Assembly: GCF_019392195.1 (NCBI RefSeq)
Contig: NZ_JAHXKI010000002.1
Span: forward strand, 124,001 to 188,000
Source: Marinobacter sp. F4206
GTDB taxonomy: Bacteria; Pseudomonadota; Gammaproteobacteria; Pseudomonadales; Oleiphilaceae
DNA: 64,000 nt
Direction of reading: 5' to 3'
Shown: positions 48,964 through 59,107 of the stretch, piece by piece
Layout: the number at the start of each line of letters is the position of its first letter
Position numbering within the stretch: position 1 is the first letter of the stretch
The notes under the pieces: generated by a model
Databases searched by the model: none
Told to the model about the DNA's origin: nothing
What the model saw: only the letters and a program-made list of their open reading frames with translations
Program-made: the position numbers and the translations under genes

Positions 48964-51900
48964 ATGAAAAGAATGCTTATCAATGCAACTCATCCCGAAG
49001 AGTTGCGCGTAGCTCTGGTCGACGGCCAGCGTCTGTTCGACCTCGACATCGAATCCAGCTCACGCGAGCAGAAAAAAGCCAACATCTACAAGGGTCGCAT
49101 CACCCGCGTCGAGCCCAGCCTCGAAGCCGCGTTTGTCGACTTTGGCGCCGAACGCCATGGCTTTCTGCCCCTGAAGGAAATCTCCAAGGAGTACTTCAAG
49201 AAATCGCCGGGCCAGATCGAAGGCAAGATCAACATCAAGGACGTGGTCTCCGAAGGCCAGGAAGTTATTATTCAGGTCGACAAGGAAGAGCGTGGCAACA
49301 AAGGCGCAGCCCTGACCACCTTCATTTCACTCGCCGGACGTTACCTGGTGCTGATGCCCAACAACCCCCGCGCTGGAGGCATATCGCGGCGTATCGAGGG
49401 TGACGAGCGGGCACAGCTGAAAGAGGCCATGAACGACGTCCAAGTGCCCAAGTCCATGGGCATTATCGTGCGCACGGCCGGTATCGGTCGGACCACGGAA
49501 GAACTCCAGTGGGACCTCGACTACCTGGTACAGTTCTGGGAAGCCATTACCCAGGCGGCCGGCGAGCGAAAAGCGCCATTCCTGATCCATCAGGAAAGCA
49601 ACGTCATTATCCGTGCGGTACGTGACTACCTCCGCCAGGACATCGGCGAAGTGCTCATCGATGCCAACGGAGTGTACGAAGACGTCCTCAACTTCGTGCG
49701 CGCCGTCATGCCCACGTTCGAGAACAAGATCAAGCTGTACAAGGACGAAATCCCCCTGTTCAGCCGATATCAGATCGAAGGCCAGATCGAGACCGCTTTC
49801 GAGCGCGAAGTAAAACTCCCGTCAGGCGGCTCTATCGTTATCGATCCAACCGAGGCCCTGGTCTCAATCGATATCAACTCCTCCCGCGCCACCAAAGGGC
49901 ACGATATCGAGGAGACCGCACTACAAACCAACCTTGAAGCGGCCGAAGAAATTGCCCGCCAATTACGCTTGCGTGACATGGGCGGTCTGATCGTCATCGA
50001 CTTCATCGACATGACCCCGGCCAAGCATCAGCGGGAAGTCGAGCAGAAAATGCGCGAGGCCCTGGAAATCGACCGTGCACGGGTTCAGGTTGGAAAAATC
50101 TCCCGCTTCGGCCTGCTGGAGATGTCGCGCCAGCGTCTGCGTCCGTCACTGGGCGAGACTCGAAGCGAAGTCTGCCCGCGCTGTGAGGGTCAGGGCACCA
50201 TCCGGGGTATCGAGTCCCTGGCTCTGAGCATCATGCGTCTGATTTACGAAGAATCCTCCAAGGAAAAGACCGGCGAAGTCCGGGCTGTGGTCCCCGTTTC
50301 CGTGGCCACCTTCCTGCTGAACGAGAAGCGCAAGCAGCTGGCCGATATCGAAGCCCGCCAGGAAGTCAGCGTGGTCGTAGTGCCGGTCCCCCATATGGAG
50401 ACTCCCCACTTTGAAATCCTGCGCATGCGTCAGGATGAAACCACGCCCGAGCACATCTCCAGCCATCAGGTGGCCCAGGAATACAGCGAGCGTGAAGAAG
50501 AGGTGTTTGAGGCACCGGCGCCCGAGCGCCCGGCACGTGAACAGGCTGCGGTCAAGGCTATCCGCCCGTCTGCTCCGGCTCCCAAGCCAGCTGCGAAGGC
50601 GGCTGAGGTTCCCGATCAGGAAGAAGGTCTTTTCCGCCGTCTGGGCCGCAAGATCTCCAGCTTCTTCTCCGGTGACGAAGAGCAACCTGCGGAGACCCGA
50701 GAGAAGAACAGGGCTGCGCGCGAGGACCGTCGAACCCAGGGTCGTCAGGACCGTCGCAAATCCCGGGTCGCCCGCGACGACCAGCGCACAGGTGGCAACC
50801 GAAGCGGCGGCGACCGTCGTCAGGGCGGCCAGCAGAACCGCGGTGATGACAACCGCGGTCGCGGCCGCAACCGGAGCGATGATCAAAACCGGGGCAATCA
50901 GAACCGCCCGGCAGCAGACAAGGCTGCCGACAACAAAGGTGGTGAGGGTCGTAAGGAAGCCCAGGGTCGAGGCCGTGGTCAGGGCCGCAACAAGCCCCAA
51001 CGGGAGCAAAAAGAAACTCGCGAGCAAAAGGATCAGCAAGGTCCCGCGAAGAAGCCGGCCAACGCCGAGAAAAGCGCCGGCGGCGAGAAGCGCGGCAAGC
51101 CGCGTCGTCAACGTGGGCGTGACGGTTCGCCGACCGAAACACCCTCTTCCACGCCGGCGGACCGCAAGGCTACACGCAGTGACAAACACCAGAAGGATAC
51201 CCAGCCTGAGCAACCGCTGGAATCTGCTGGCAAGCCGGACGTGAAGCAAACTGAAGAGCGCCCGGATAATCGTGCGAAGGCCGCGGCCACTTCGGAAAAG
51301 GCCGATCAGCCAAAACAGGCCAAGACCGAACCCCAAGCAACCTCGCCCAAGGCTGAGCCAACCGCGGAAGCCAAAGTCGCGAAACCTGCTGAAGCCAAGA
51401 CTGAAAAATCGGCAGAAGCCAAGGCAGAGAAACCGGCAGAAGCCAAGGCAGAGAAACCGGCAGCAGAAAAAGCCGAGAAGTCGGCTGAGCCAAAGGTGGC
51501 TGACAAGGGAGAGGCAAAGCCCGAGACCAAGGGCGGCGAAAGTACCGCCGCGGAAGCGCCAGCCAGCCTGCCTGCCCCGGCAAAGACCGAGACCGAGACA
51601 AAGGCCAGTGCCGGACGAAAGCCGAAATCGTCGGACAACGCGGAGAGCCCGGCGGCAGCCGATAAGATCGAGGCGGCCGAGCCTGCCAAGGCTTCAGCCA
51701 AGCCCACAGAAGCCGCTGCCCCCAAAGGCGAGAAAGCAGAAACCGCGCCCGCAGCCAAGGCCGAGCAGGCCGCGCCTGCTAAAGCCGAAGCAAAGGCCGA
51801 AACAGCGCCCTCAGAAAAGCGGGTCGACGAAAAACCGGCCGCTCAGGCCAAACCGGCGCCGGAGAACCGGCCCAAAGCCGCAGCCAGCACTTCGGAGCCT

Positions 51901-52182
51901 AAGACACCTGAGCAGAGCCAGCCGGAGCAAAAGGCGTCTGATCAGAAAACACCCGAGTCCCGGGCGCCAGAGCCGAAGCCGGCTACCACGCCTGAAGCCG
52001 AGTCAAAACCCGCGAGCGAGCAGGCCAGCAAACCGTCCAGCAGCGCGGCCGAAGAGACCAAGCCACAGGAACAACCTGCGATTGACGTTCCGGTGACACC
52101 CGGTCGTGCCTACAATGACCCAAGAGAAGTCCGTAAGCGCCAACGCGCCGCGGAAGAGGCCAAGAAAGCCGGGAGTAACTAA
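48964..52182 (+). CDS. rne: Ribonuclease E
   Basis: Membrane-associated endoribonuclease that starts mRNA decay and processes rRNA/tRNA, and scaffolds the degradosome. 1072 residues. The catalytic half has the S1 domain (about 36-118), Asp303 (LVSIDINSS), Asp346 (LIVIDFIDM) and the Zn-link Cys404/Cys407 (CPRCEGQG), all at E. coli positions. The second half, from about 510, is disordered: Arg/Gly/Asn-rich RNA-binding stretches at about 575-720, then an Ala/Lys/Glu/Pro-rich region with eight-residue repeats, ending in a conserved-looking [14 protein letters not shown] tail. Confidence 0.97.
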   Translation: MKRMLINATHPEELRVALVDGQRLFDLDIESSSREQKKANIYKGRITRVEPSLEAAFVDFGAERHGFLPLKEISKEYFKKSPGQIEGKINIKDVVSEGQEVIIQVDKEERGNKGAALTTFISLAGRYLVLMPNNPRAGGISRRIEGDERAQLKEAMNDVQVPKSMGIIVRTAGIGRTTEELQWDLDYLVQFWEAITQAAGERKAPFLIHQESNVIIRAVRDYLRQDIGEVLIDANGVYEDVLNFVRAVMPTFENKIKLYKDEIPLFSRYQIEGQIETAFEREVKLPSGGSIVIDPTEALVSIDINSSRATKGHDIEETALQTNLEAAEEIARQLRLRDMGGLIVIDFIDMTPAKHQREVEQKMREALEIDRARVQVGKISRFGLLEMSRQRLRPSLGETRSEVCPRCEGQGTIRGIESLALSIMRLIYEESSKEKTGEVRAVVPVSVATFLLNEKRKQLADIEARQEVSVVVVPVPHMETPHFEILRMRQDETTPEHISSHQVAQEYSEREEEVFEAPAPERPAREQAAVKAIRPSAPAPKPAAKAAEVPDQEEGLFRRLGRKISSFFSGDEEQPAETREKNRAAREDRRTQGRQDRRKSRVARDDQRTGGNRSGGDRRQGGQQNRGDDNRGRGRNRSDDQNRGNQNRPAADKAADNKGGEGRKEAQGRGRGQGRNKPQREQKETREQKDQQGPAKKPANAEKSAGGEKRGKPRRQRGRDGSPTETPSSTPADRKATRSDKHQKDTQPEQPLESAGKPDVKQTEERPDNRAKAAATSEKADQPKQAKTEPQATSPKAEPTAEAKVAKPAEAKTEKSAEAKAEKPAEAKAEKPAAEKAEKSAEPKVADKGEAKPETKGGESTAAEAPASLPAPAKTETETKASAGRKPKSSDNAESPAAADKIEAAEPAKASAKPTEAAAPKGEKAETAPAAKAEQAAPAKAEAKAETAPSEKRVDEKPAAQAKPAPENRPKAAASTSEPKTPEQSQPEQKASDQKTPESRAPEPKPATTPEAESKPASEQASKPSSSAAEETKPQEQPAIDVPVTPGRAYNDPREVRKRQRAAEEAKKAGSN
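51373..51492 (+). repeat. 24-bp tandem repeats inside rne
   Basis: Five consecutive 24-bp units encode variants of KAEKPAEA (residues about 804-843). Units three and four (51421-51468) agree at their first 19 bases. The repeat is in frame, so copy changes alter only the length of the disordered tail. Confidence 0.85.
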
Positions 52183-52185
52183 CGA

Positions 52186-52728
52186 ATGCTATCCAATTCC
52201 GACATTGAAGCGCTGGAAGACATCCTGTTTGCCGATCCCTGGGGCGACGAAGCCCTGGACTTCTTCGGCCTGCACGGAGTCGTCTGTGCCAGCGTCGTCG
52301 GCCCGGCAGAGTTGAGCGCGGAAGACATCTTCCGCCTCGCCACGGGCACCCAGACGGTGCCCGGCGGCGAGGTTCCCGAAATCTTTGCCCGCTGCGTCCA
52401 TAAGCTTTCCGGGGACATGGCCCACTCCCTGGACATGGGGCAGGCTCTCGAGCTCCCGGAACCAGAAGACGGCGATCCCATGAATGCGCTAGAAAACTGG
52501 TGCGCCGGTTTTGTGGATACGTTCCTCGAGCATGAGGACGAGTGGCTAGAGGCAGCGAGTGAGGAAGAGACAGCGGACCTTCTGGTTCCCATGCTCACGC
52601 TGTCTGGGCTGTTCGATGACGAGGATTTCCAGAAGGTCCGTAACAGCGACAAGCTGTCACGCCAGATGGCCGATGCCATTCCGGATTCTTTGACTGACCT
52701 TTACCTGCTGTTCCACGCGCCGGACTAA
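52186..52728 (+). CDS. YgfB/YecA-family (UPF0149) protein
   Basis: 180 residues, strongly acidic and all-helical in appearance. Family features are DEALDFFGLHGVVCASVVGP near 22-41 and NALENWCAGFVDTF near 101-114. YgfB-type proteins are widespread; the P. aeruginosa member represses an AmpD amidase, but no such link can be read here. Starts 3 nt after rne, so it is probably co-transcribed with it. Its last bases overlap the convergent rnm end by 4 nt. Confidence 0.88.
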   Translation: MLSNSDIEALEDILFADPWGDEALDFFGLHGVVCASVVGPAELSAEDIFRLATGTQTVPGGEVPEIFARCVHKLSGDMAHSLDMGQALELPEPEDGDPMNALENWCAGFVDTFLEHEDEWLEAASEEETADLLVPMLTLSGLFDDEDFQKVRNSDKLSRQMADAIPDSLTDLYLLFHAPD

Positions 52729-53603
52729 GCCGACGCGGACGCCTCCACAGGTGTTTTGAAATGATGCCAGACCGGCTCGAGCCCGTCTGGCATTTTCATG
52801 ATACGCCCGAGCTCACACCAGGCGGCGCCCGGAAAGTGGAAATCACTACCCTGGGAAGCCAGCAACCCCTCCCGCCGACAGAGTTCAGCCAGGAATCCCA
52901 GATCTCCACTGGACTGACCCGACGCTGAGACCTCGATCGCCCGGCCGCCGGCACGACGAAAATCACCCGTCAGCTCTCTCAGTTTCGTTGCTGTCAGCTG
53001 ATACTTCCGCGGGTGGGCCAACACCGCAATACCGCCGGCGTCGTTAATCCAGCCCACTACTTCCTCCAGCTCCGGCCAGTAGGCTTTCACGTCACCGGGC
53101 TTGCCATTTCCAAGATGGCGCTTGAAAGCCTGGGCGGTGTTACTGACCACACCCTCCTGCACCAGTATCTGCGCAAAATGGGGGCGCCCGGGTACATCGC
53201 CGCCCGATGCCTCGGTGGCACGCTCAAGCAGATCCGGGACTTTAAGTTTGCTCAAACGTTCGGCAATCATCCGTGCCCTAGCCCACCGATTTTCATTCTG
53301 CCGCTCCAGTGCTGCCAGAAAGCGCTCATCCGTCGGGTTAAAATCCAGACCAACGATGTGAATGGTTCGGCTTTTCCAGAGACAGGACAGCTCAATGCCC
53401 GGAATCATGACCAGGCCCTGCTCACTGGCGGCCACCCCGGCTTCCGCCAGGCCCGAAATCGTGTCATGGTCGGTGAGGGCCAGATGTGTCACCCCCCGCT
53501 CCACTGCCCGATGCACCAGTGAGGTGGGCGCCAGGGCCCCGTCAGAGGCTGTGCTGTGGCAGTGCAGATCAATGCACAATGCGGGGGCTTGCGGTATAGT
53601 CAC
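52725..53603 (-). CDS. rnm: RNase AM / 3',5'-nucleoside bisphosphatase, PHP family (YciV)
   Basis: Metal-dependent PHP-domain enzyme; E. coli YciV trims 5' ends of rRNAs and hydrolyses pAp. Its 292 residues show the PHP metal motifs DLHCHSTASDG (12-22), LTDHDT, PGIELS, VLAHPRKY and SQGSDFHFPG. Start is GTG at 53603 with AGGAA upstream; the ORF's sequence MTIPQAPALCIDLHCHS begins close to the first motif, as in the family. Divergent from the YciI-like gene. Confidence 0.92.
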   Translation of the reverse strand: MTIPQAPALCIDLHCHSTASDGALAPTSLVHRAVERGVTHLALTDHDTISGLAEAGVAASEQGLVMIPGIELSCLWKSRTIHIVGLDFNPTDERFLAALERQNENRWARARMIAERLSKLKVPDLLERATEASGGDVPGRPHFAQILVQEGVVSNTAQAFKRHLGNGKPGDVKAYWPELEEVVGWINDAGGIAVLAHPRKYQLTATKLRELTGDFRRAGGRAIEVSASGQSSGDLGFLAELCRREGLLASQGSDFHFPGAAWCELGRIMKMPDGLEPVWHHFKTPVEASASA

Positions 53604-53732
53604 AGAAATTCCTGAATCAGTGGGTCGGCAACGGTGCCGGTTCGTCGACTAGTGTACCAGTCAGACCCTGATGCTGTATTACATCTCATTGCCGGACGAG
53701 ATTCGGTATTCAACAGGACAATGGAGAGCTGA

Positions 53733-54032
53733 ATGTACTACGCAATCATCAGCGAGGACGTCGAGAACAGCCTGCCGATGCGCCAGTCTGCGCGACCCGC
53801 GCATCTTGAGCGCCTGCAGGCGCTGAAAGCCGAAGGTCGCCTGCTCGTCGCAGGCCCCCACCCCGCCATCGACACCCCGGACCCGGGAGAAGCCGGCTTC
53901 AGCGGCAGCCTGGTCGTCGCCGAATTTGATTCGCTGGAGGCCGCGCAGGCATGGGCCGATGCCGACCCCTACATCGACGCGGGCGTGTACCAGAGGGTAA
54001 CCGTCAAGCCATTCAAGGCCGTGCTGCCTTGA
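53733..54032 (+). CDS. YciI-like protein
   Basis: 99-residue ferredoxin-like (dimeric alpha+beta barrel) protein starting [20 protein letters not shown]. The [21 protein letters not shown] segment carries the conserved His and Arg/Gly pattern of YciI. Function is unknown; some relatives are domains of dehalogenases. YciI next to YciV-type genes also occurs in other gammaproteobacteria. Confidence 0.92.
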   Translation: MYYAIISEDVENSLPMRQSARPAHLERLQALKAEGRLLVAGPHPAIDTPDPGEAGFSGSLVVAEFDSLEAAQAWADADPYIDAGVYQRVTVKPFKAVLP

Positions 54033-54157
54033 GCAAAGACGCGCACTCCATGAGTTTATTGTAATGCTGGCCCGCTTGAATGGCCTATTATCTATGACAA
54101 AATTGCGCCTTTGATTAATGACCGCTTTTTAACCGTCTAACTCAGGGATTGTATCCA

Positions 54158-54829
54158 GTGACGCCTTTCCGTCTTCTTGTCAGTGTACTGTTAATTGTGT
54201 CTTCTGTGGCAGTCGCCCAGGCCAAAACCGTTTGGGTCGATGACCAACTGTACCTGCCGGTTCGCGCCGGAGCCGGTACCCAGTTCCGGATCATCGAGAA
54301 TGCCGTTCCAAGCGGCACTCCTCTGGAGGTACTGGAAACAACTGAGTCAGGATATACGCGGGTGCGCACACCCAAAGGCACCGAGGGCTGGGTCTCAAGC
54401 CAGTACCTCAGCGACACACCCATCGCCGCCGATCGTCTCCAGCGAGCAAATCGCGAACTGGAGCAAACCCGGAATGAGCTGTCGCAGGTCAAGGAACAGC
54501 TGTCGGAAGTAACCAAAGAGCGCAATTCCCTCGAAAGCTCCGAATCCTCACTCTCAGACCGCTCCCAGGCGCTTCAGGAAGAGCTTCAACGCATCAAGAG
54601 CATTGCCGCGGACTCGATCAATCTGGAGCGTCGCAACCGTGAATTGCGCGAAGAAAACCAGAAGATCCGCAATGATCTGGAAGTGCTGACGGCAGAAAAT
54701 GAGCGTTTGGAAGCCAGCAAGGAATCGGATTTCATGTTGTTGGGAGCCGGCCTCGTTCTCGGTGGCGTACTCCTGGCGCTGATCATTCCAATGCTCAAAC
54801 CAACAAGAAAAACTGACAACTGGGCCTGA
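54158..54829 (+). CDS. SH3-domain, coiled-coil membrane protein (YgiM/TIGR04211-like)
   Basis: From the GTG at 54158 it has 223 residues: a Sec signal (MTPFRLLVSVLLIVSSVAVA, cleavage near AQA), a bacterial SH3 domain (about 27-84, VRTPKGTEGWVSSQYLSD), and a long Glu/Arg/Leu coiled coil (about 92-190). A C-terminal transmembrane helix (MLLGAGLVLGGVLLALIIP) and a short cytoplasmic tail follow. This is the layout of E. coli YgiM. A TTG at 54149 lies too near the ribosome site. A role at the cell wall is plausible but not shown. Confidence 0.88.
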   Translation: MTPFRLLVSVLLIVSSVAVAQAKTVWVDDQLYLPVRAGAGTQFRIIENAVPSGTPLEVLETTESGYTRVRTPKGTEGWVSSQYLSDTPIAADRLQRANRELEQTRNELSQVKEQLSEVTKERNSLESSESSLSDRSQALQEELQRIKSIAADSINLERRNRELREENQKIRNDLEVLTAENERLEASKESDFMLLGAGLVLGGVLLALIIPMLKPTRKTDNWA

Positions 54830-54833
54830 TACC

Positions 54834-55121
54834 ATGAGGGACTATTCGGAGAAGCGGGACTTTCACCGGATGCAGGTGAACTCGGAGATAGAACTGACCG
54901 ATGGCAACGGTGAGGTCTTTACCGGCATCTGCCGGGATCTCAGCGCCACCGGCATGCAGCTGTTGGTGCATCGTCCGGTTGCCGTTGGCGAGGAACTGAA
55001 AACACTGCTCCGCCCCACCGGCGACGAGATTCCACCACTGGAGACCGTCTGCGAGGTGCTGCGCTGCGAACCGGACGGCGATGGTTACCTGCTGGGCACG
55101 ACTATCAACGAAGTAACTTGA
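54834..55121 (+). CDS. PilZ-domain protein
   Basis: 95-residue single PilZ domain, the cyclic-di-GMP receptor fold. It has the Arg-containing N-terminal motif EKRDFHRM (7-14) and the second motif DLSATGMQL, both needed for ligand binding. Starts 4 nt after the SH3 gene stop, so it is translated with it. The partner or output cannot be seen here. Confidence 0.9.
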   Translation: MRDYSEKRDFHRMQVNSEIELTDGNGEVFTGICRDLSATGMQLLVHRPVAVGEELKTLLRPTGDEIPPLETVCEVLRCEPDGDGYLLGTTINEVT

Positions 55122-55132
55122 GTTGAAACCGC

Positions 55133-55158
55133 CGGAACGCAGCAGGCGCGGCGTTCCG
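55133..55158. terminator. Weak terminator-like hairpin between the PilZ gene and rraA
   Basis: 8-bp CGGAACGC/GCGTTCCG with a 10-nt loop in the 51-nt gap between convergent genes. No T-run on either strand. Confidence 0.4.
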
Positions 55159-55172
55159 AGGTAATGAGAGCC

Positions 55173-55652
55173 TCAGACCAGAGGCTTCTCGGAAACAATG
55201 ATGCCGTTGTTATCGGCATAGACATAGTGGCCCGGATGGAAGGTCACCCCGCCAAACGTCACTGCCACGTTCAGATCTCCGAGGCCACGCTTCTCGCTCT
55301 TGCGCGGGTGTGTGCCCAGCGCCTGAACGCCCAGCGCAGTGTTGCCGATCTCATCGACGTCCCGGACACAGCCGTAGATGATCAGACCCGCCCAGCCGTT
55401 ATTCGCCGCCTTCTCCGCCAGCATGTCGCCCAGCAGAGCGTGACGCTTTGACGCGCCACCATCGACAACCATGACCCGACCGTTACCGGGCTGGCCGACC
55501 TGCTCCTTTACAACCGAGTTGTCCTCAAAACATTTCACGGTGACGATTTCACCGCCGAATGCCTTGTTGCCGCCGTAGTTATTGAAGCCCGGCTCAACAA
55601 CCTGAACCTCCGGGAACTCGTCACACAGGTCGGGTGTAATGATCTCTGTCAC
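55173..55652 (-). CDS. rraA: Regulator of ribonuclease activity A
   Basis: Trimeric protein that binds RNase E and reduces its activity. Its 159 residues match Rra[34 protein letters not shown], and [32 protein letters not shown] follows. Start is GTG at 55652 with a GGAG site 9 nt upstream. Some homologues have aldolase activity, but this sequence fits RraA proper. The gene is 3 kb from rne in this window and 28 nt from the ppsA stop, so read-through from ppsA is likely. Confidence 0.94.
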   Translation of the reverse strand: MTEIITPDLCDEFPEVQVVEPGFNNYGGNKAFGGEIVTVKCFEDNSVVKEQVGQPGNGRVMVVDGGASKRHALLGDMLAEKAANNGWAGLIIYGCVRDVDEIGNTALGVQALGTHPRKSEKRGLGDLNVAVTFGGVTFHPGHYVYADNNGIIVSEKPLV

Positions 55653-55680
55653 TTCTCGTTCTCCTTTTCCTGAAATGGAC

Positions 55681-58053
55681 TCAGTCGATTTTCTCGTCGG
55701 CGAGGAAGAACCAGGTATCCAGCACCGAGTCCGGGTTCAACGAGACGGTATCAATGCCCTGATCCATCAGCCACTTGGCCAGATCCGGGTGATCCGACGG
55801 CCCCTGGCCACAGATGCCAATGTACTTGCCGGCCTTCTTGCACGCCTGGATCGCGTTGGACAGCAGCGCCTTGACCGCGTCATTACGTTCGTCAAAGAGG
55901 TGCGCAATGATCCCGGAATCCCGGTCGAGGCCGAGGGTGAGCTGGGTCAGGTCGTTGGAGCCAATGGAGAAGCCATCGAAATGCTCCAGGAACTGGTCCG
56001 CCAACAGGGCATTGGCCGGCAATTCACACATCATGATCACGCGCAGCCCATTCTCGCCACGCTTGAGACCGTTTTCGGCCAGCAGATTCACCACCTGCTC
56101 CGCCTCTCCAACGGTCCGTACGAACGGCACCATGACCTCCACGTTGGTCAGCCCCATCTCGTTGCGGACTTTTTTCAGCGCCCGGCATTCCAGTTCGAAG
56201 CAGTCCCGGAAGGTCTCGGAGATGTAGCGAGAAGCACCGCGGAAACCGAGCATGGGGTTTTCTTCATCCGGCTCGTAGAGCGTCCCGCCAATGAGATTGG
56301 CGTATTCGTTGGATTTGAAATCCGACAGGCGCACGATCACCTTCTTTGGAGCAAAGGCAGCGGCCAGTGTGGAGATGCCCTCCACCAGCTTGTCCACGTA
56401 GAAATCCACGGGTGAGCTGTAGCCGGAGATACGCTTCTCAACGGTCTGCTTGATATCGCGCGGCAGGCCATCAAAGTTCAGCAGTGCCTTCGGGTGGACG
56501 CCAATCATGCGGTTGATGATGAACTCGAGACGGGCCAGACCCACGCCTTCGTTCGGCAATGCCTGGAAATCGAAGGCCCGGTCCGGGTTGCCCACGTTCA
56601 TCATGATCTTGAACGGAATGTTGGGCATGGAATCGACGGTATTTTCGCGCAACTCAAAGTCCAGCGCGCCCTCGTAAATCATCCCGGTATCGCCTTCGGC
56701 GCAGGATACCGTGACTTCCTGACCGTCTTTCAGCAGTTCAGTGGCATCACCGCAGCCAACCACCGCCGGAATACCCAGCTCTCGAGCGATGATGGCCGCG
56801 TGGCAGGTTCGACCGCCCCGATCGGTAACAATTGCCGAGGCGCGCTTCATGACCGGCTCCCAGTCCGGGTCGGTCATATCAGTCACCAGCACGTCGCCGG
56901 CCTGAACGCGGTCCATCTCTTTAATGCTGGTGATGATTTTCACCGGGCCACTGCCAATCTTGTGACCGATACTGCGTCCTTCGACCAGCACCTTCCCGGT
57001 TTCATTCAGCAGGTAGCGCTCCATGACGTTGGCAGAGGCTCGGCTCTTGACCGTTTCCGGACGCGCCTGAACGATGTAGATCCGGCCGTCATCACCATCT
57101 TTCGCCCACTCGATGTCCATGGGGCGCTGGTAGTGCTTCTCGATGATCATGGCCTGCTTGGCCAGTTCTTCCACTTCGGCATCGGTGATGCAGAAGCGAT
57201 TCCGCTCGTCCTGCTCCACCTTCACCGTTTCGACAAACTCTCCGGCATCGGGGCTGGAGTGATAAACCATCTTGATGGCTTTGCTGCCGAGATTGCGGCG
57301 CAGAACGGCGGGCCGGCCGTCGTCCAGGGTCGGCTTGTGGACATAGAATTCATCCGGATTCACAGCGCCCTGAACCACGGTTTCGCCCAGGCCATAGGAG
57401 GCGGTTACGAACACCACGTCCCGGAACCCGGATTCCGTATCGAGGGTAAACATGACACCACTGGCCGCCGTCTCACTGCGCACCATTTTCTGGATACCGG
57501 CGGACAGCGCCACCAGCTTGTGGTCGAAACCATGGTGAACCCGGTAGGAAATCGCACGGTCGTTGAACAGGGACGCAAACACTTCCTTCACGGAGGTGCG
57601 AACCTGCTGCAGCCCAACCACGTTCAGGAAGGTCTCCTGCTGGCCGGCGAAGGAGGCATCGGGCAGGTCTTCGGCGGTCGCGGACGATCGCACGGCAACG
57701 GCCATGTGCTCGTTGCCGGCCTGAAGCTTGGAATAGGCTTCAGCCAGCGCGCTCTCAAGAACGTCCGGAAAGTCCGTATCGATAACCCACTGACGAATCT
57801 GGGCACCCACGCGGGCCAGTTCGTTAACATCGTTGACGTCCAGGGCATCCAGGGCATTGTCGATCTTGTCTTTCAGGCCATCTGTGGCCAGGAATTCGCG
57901 ATAAGCGTGGGCTGTCGTGGCGAAACCGCCGGGAACGGTAACACCTGCGTTGGCGAGATTACTGATCATTTCACCGAGAGAGGCGTTCTTTCCTCCCACC
58001 CGGTCAACATCGGACATTCCCAGGTGATCAAACCAGATAATGTAATCTTCCAA
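55681..58053 (-). CDS. ppsA: Phosphoenolpyruvate synthase
   Basis: Makes PEP from pyruvate, ATP and water for gluconeogenesis. From the TTG at 58053 ([20 protein letters not shown]), with GGGAG 8 nt upstream, it has 790 residues, near the E. coli length of 792. The N-terminal nucleotide-binding domain has [15 protein letters not shown]. The swivelling phospho-His domain carries His418 in [15 protein letters not shown]. The C-terminal PEP barrel has [17 protein letters not shown]. An ATG at 58089 lacks a ribosome site. Divergent from ppsR. Confidence 0.96.
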   Translation of the reverse strand: MEDYIIWFDHLGMSDVDRVGGKNASLGEMISNLANAGVTVPGGFATTAHAYREFLATDGLKDKIDNALDALDVNDVNELARVGAQIRQWVIDTDFPDVLESALAEAYSKLQAGNEHMAVAVRSSATAEDLPDASFAGQQETFLNVVGLQQVRTSVKEVFASLFNDRAISYRVHHGFDHKLVALSAGIQKMVRSETAASGVMFTLDTESGFRDVVFVTASYGLGETVVQGAVNPDEFYVHKPTLDDGRPAVLRRNLGSKAIKMVYHSSPDAGEFVETVKVEQDERNRFCITDAEVEELAKQAMIIEKHYQRPMDIEWAKDGDDGRIYIVQARPETVKSRASANVMERYLLNETGKVLVEGRSIGHKIGSGPVKIITSIKEMDRVQAGDVLVTDMTDPDWEPVMKRASAIVTDRGGRTCHAAIIARELGIPAVVGCGDATELLKDGQEVTVSCAEGDTGMIYEGALDFELRENTVDSMPNIPFKIMMNVGNPDRAFDFQALPNEGVGLARLEFIINRMIGVHPKALLNFDGLPRDIKQTVEKRISGYSSPVDFYVDKLVEGISTLAAAFAPKKVIVRLSDFKSNEYANLIGGTLYEPDEENPMLGFRGASRYISETFRDCFELECRALKKVRNEMGLTNVEVMVPFVRTVGEAEQVVNLLAENGLKRGENGLRVIMMCELPANALLADQFLEHFDGFSIGSNDLTQLTLGLDRDSGIIAHLFDERNDAVKALLSNAIQACKKAGKYIGICGQGPSDHPDLAKWLMDQGIDTVSLNPDSVLDTWFFLADEKID

Positions 58054-58221
58054 AGCACGTCTCCCTTGAGTCTGTGAAGCAAAGAGCATAACCGGGCCAG
58101 CGGTATCTAGCGGCAAAAGCGGGCAATATCCACTGCGGAGTCTCGAACTTGGAGTGTATGATACTGTAACCTGCGGCATTTACCTAGGGAACCCGCCAAA
58201 TACGGAACCGGACGATACACC

Positions 58222-59037
58222 ATGAAACGCACTGCTTTCTTTATTTCCGACGGCACCGGCCTGACCGCCGAGGCCCTCGGCCACAGCCTGCTGGCCCAGT
58301 TTGAAAAAATCGAATTTGAGCGCGTGACTGTGCCTTACATCGATGACGAGGAAAAGGCCCGGGACATGGTGAAGCGCATCAACAAAGCCGCCGAAACCGA
58401 CAACGCCTCGCCACTGGTGTTCGACACCATCGTGAACAGCGATATCCGGGAGGTTATCGCCACGGCCGACGGTTTCATGGTGGACATCTTCGGAACGTTT
58501 CTCAGTCCACTGGAGCAGGAACTGCAGTCTTCGTCTTCCTATACGGTGGGCAAGTCCCACTCCATCAACAACGAGGGCAGCTACGAGCGCCGCATCAATG
58601 CAGTTAATTTCGCCCTCGACAACGATGACGGTGCGCGCATACGCCACTATGACGAGGCAGACCTGATCCTTGTCGGCGCCTCGCGCAGCGGTAAAACGCC
58701 AACCTGCCTTTACCTGGCTCTTCAATACGGGGTCAAAGCGGCTAATTATCCGATCACCGAAGAAGACCTGGAGGATCAGCAAATGCCCGCTGCCCTCAAG
58801 CCCCACAAGCAGAAAATTTTTGGCCTGACCATCGAACCTGAACGCCTCGCCACGATCCGCAACGAGCGCCGCCCGAATTCCCGGTACTCGTCATTGAAGC
58901 AGTGCATGCATGAAATCGAGGAGATCGAGCTGATGTACCGGCGGGAACGGATTCCCTACCTTAACACCACGGCCTATTCGGTCGAGGAAATCTCCACCCG
59001 GATCATGGTCACTACCGGCCTCAAGCGGAACCGCTGA
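58222..59037 (+). CDS. ppsR: PEP synthase regulatory protein (kinase/pyrophosphorylase)
   Basis: DUF299-type bifunctional enzyme that switches PpsA off by ADP-dependent phosphorylation of a Thr near the catalytic His, and on again by phosphate-dependent removal. Its 271 residues start [20 protein letters not shown]; the P-loop is GASRSGKT at 152-159, followed by [20 protein letters not shown]. Sits back-to-back with its target ppsA over 168 nt, the common arrangement. Confidence 0.96.
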   Translation: MKRTAFFISDGTGLTAEALGHSLLAQFEKIEFERVTVPYIDDEEKARDMVKRINKAAETDNASPLVFDTIVNSDIREVIATADGFMVDIFGTFLSPLEQELQSSSSYTVGKSHSINNEGSYERRINAVNFALDNDDGARIRHYDEADLILVGASRSGKTPTCLYLALQYGVKAANYPITEEDLEDQQMPAALKPHKQKIFGLTIEPERLATIRNERRPNSRYSSLKQCMHEIEEIELMYRRERIPYLNTTAYSVEEISTRIMVTTGLKRNR

Positions 59038-59060
59038 CGCAGTAAGGCCCGACTGAGGCA

Positions 59061-59091
59061 CAAAAAAAGAGGGCCTTTCGGCCCTCTTTTC
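59061..59091. terminator. Bidirectional terminator between ppsR and the M16C protease gene
   Basis: 11-bp stem AAAAGAGGGCC/GGCCCTCTTTT with a TTTC loop; A/T tracts flank both sides. Serves both convergent genes. Confidence 0.92.
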
Positions 59092-59107
59092 CTGCGCCCG
59101 CCCGGGG

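Noticed and set aside
48503..48983. Small frames in the rne leader as possible upstream peptides
   Set aside because: None has a convincing ribosome site plus codon bias; the region looks like structured leader RNA.
50146..51336. Long minus-strand frame of 396 residues rich in Leu, Ala and Val opposite the tail of rne
   Set aside because: Its hydrophobic look is the complement of the Ala/Lys/Glu/Arg codons of the rne tail; no ribosome site or family resemblance, and rne is certain.
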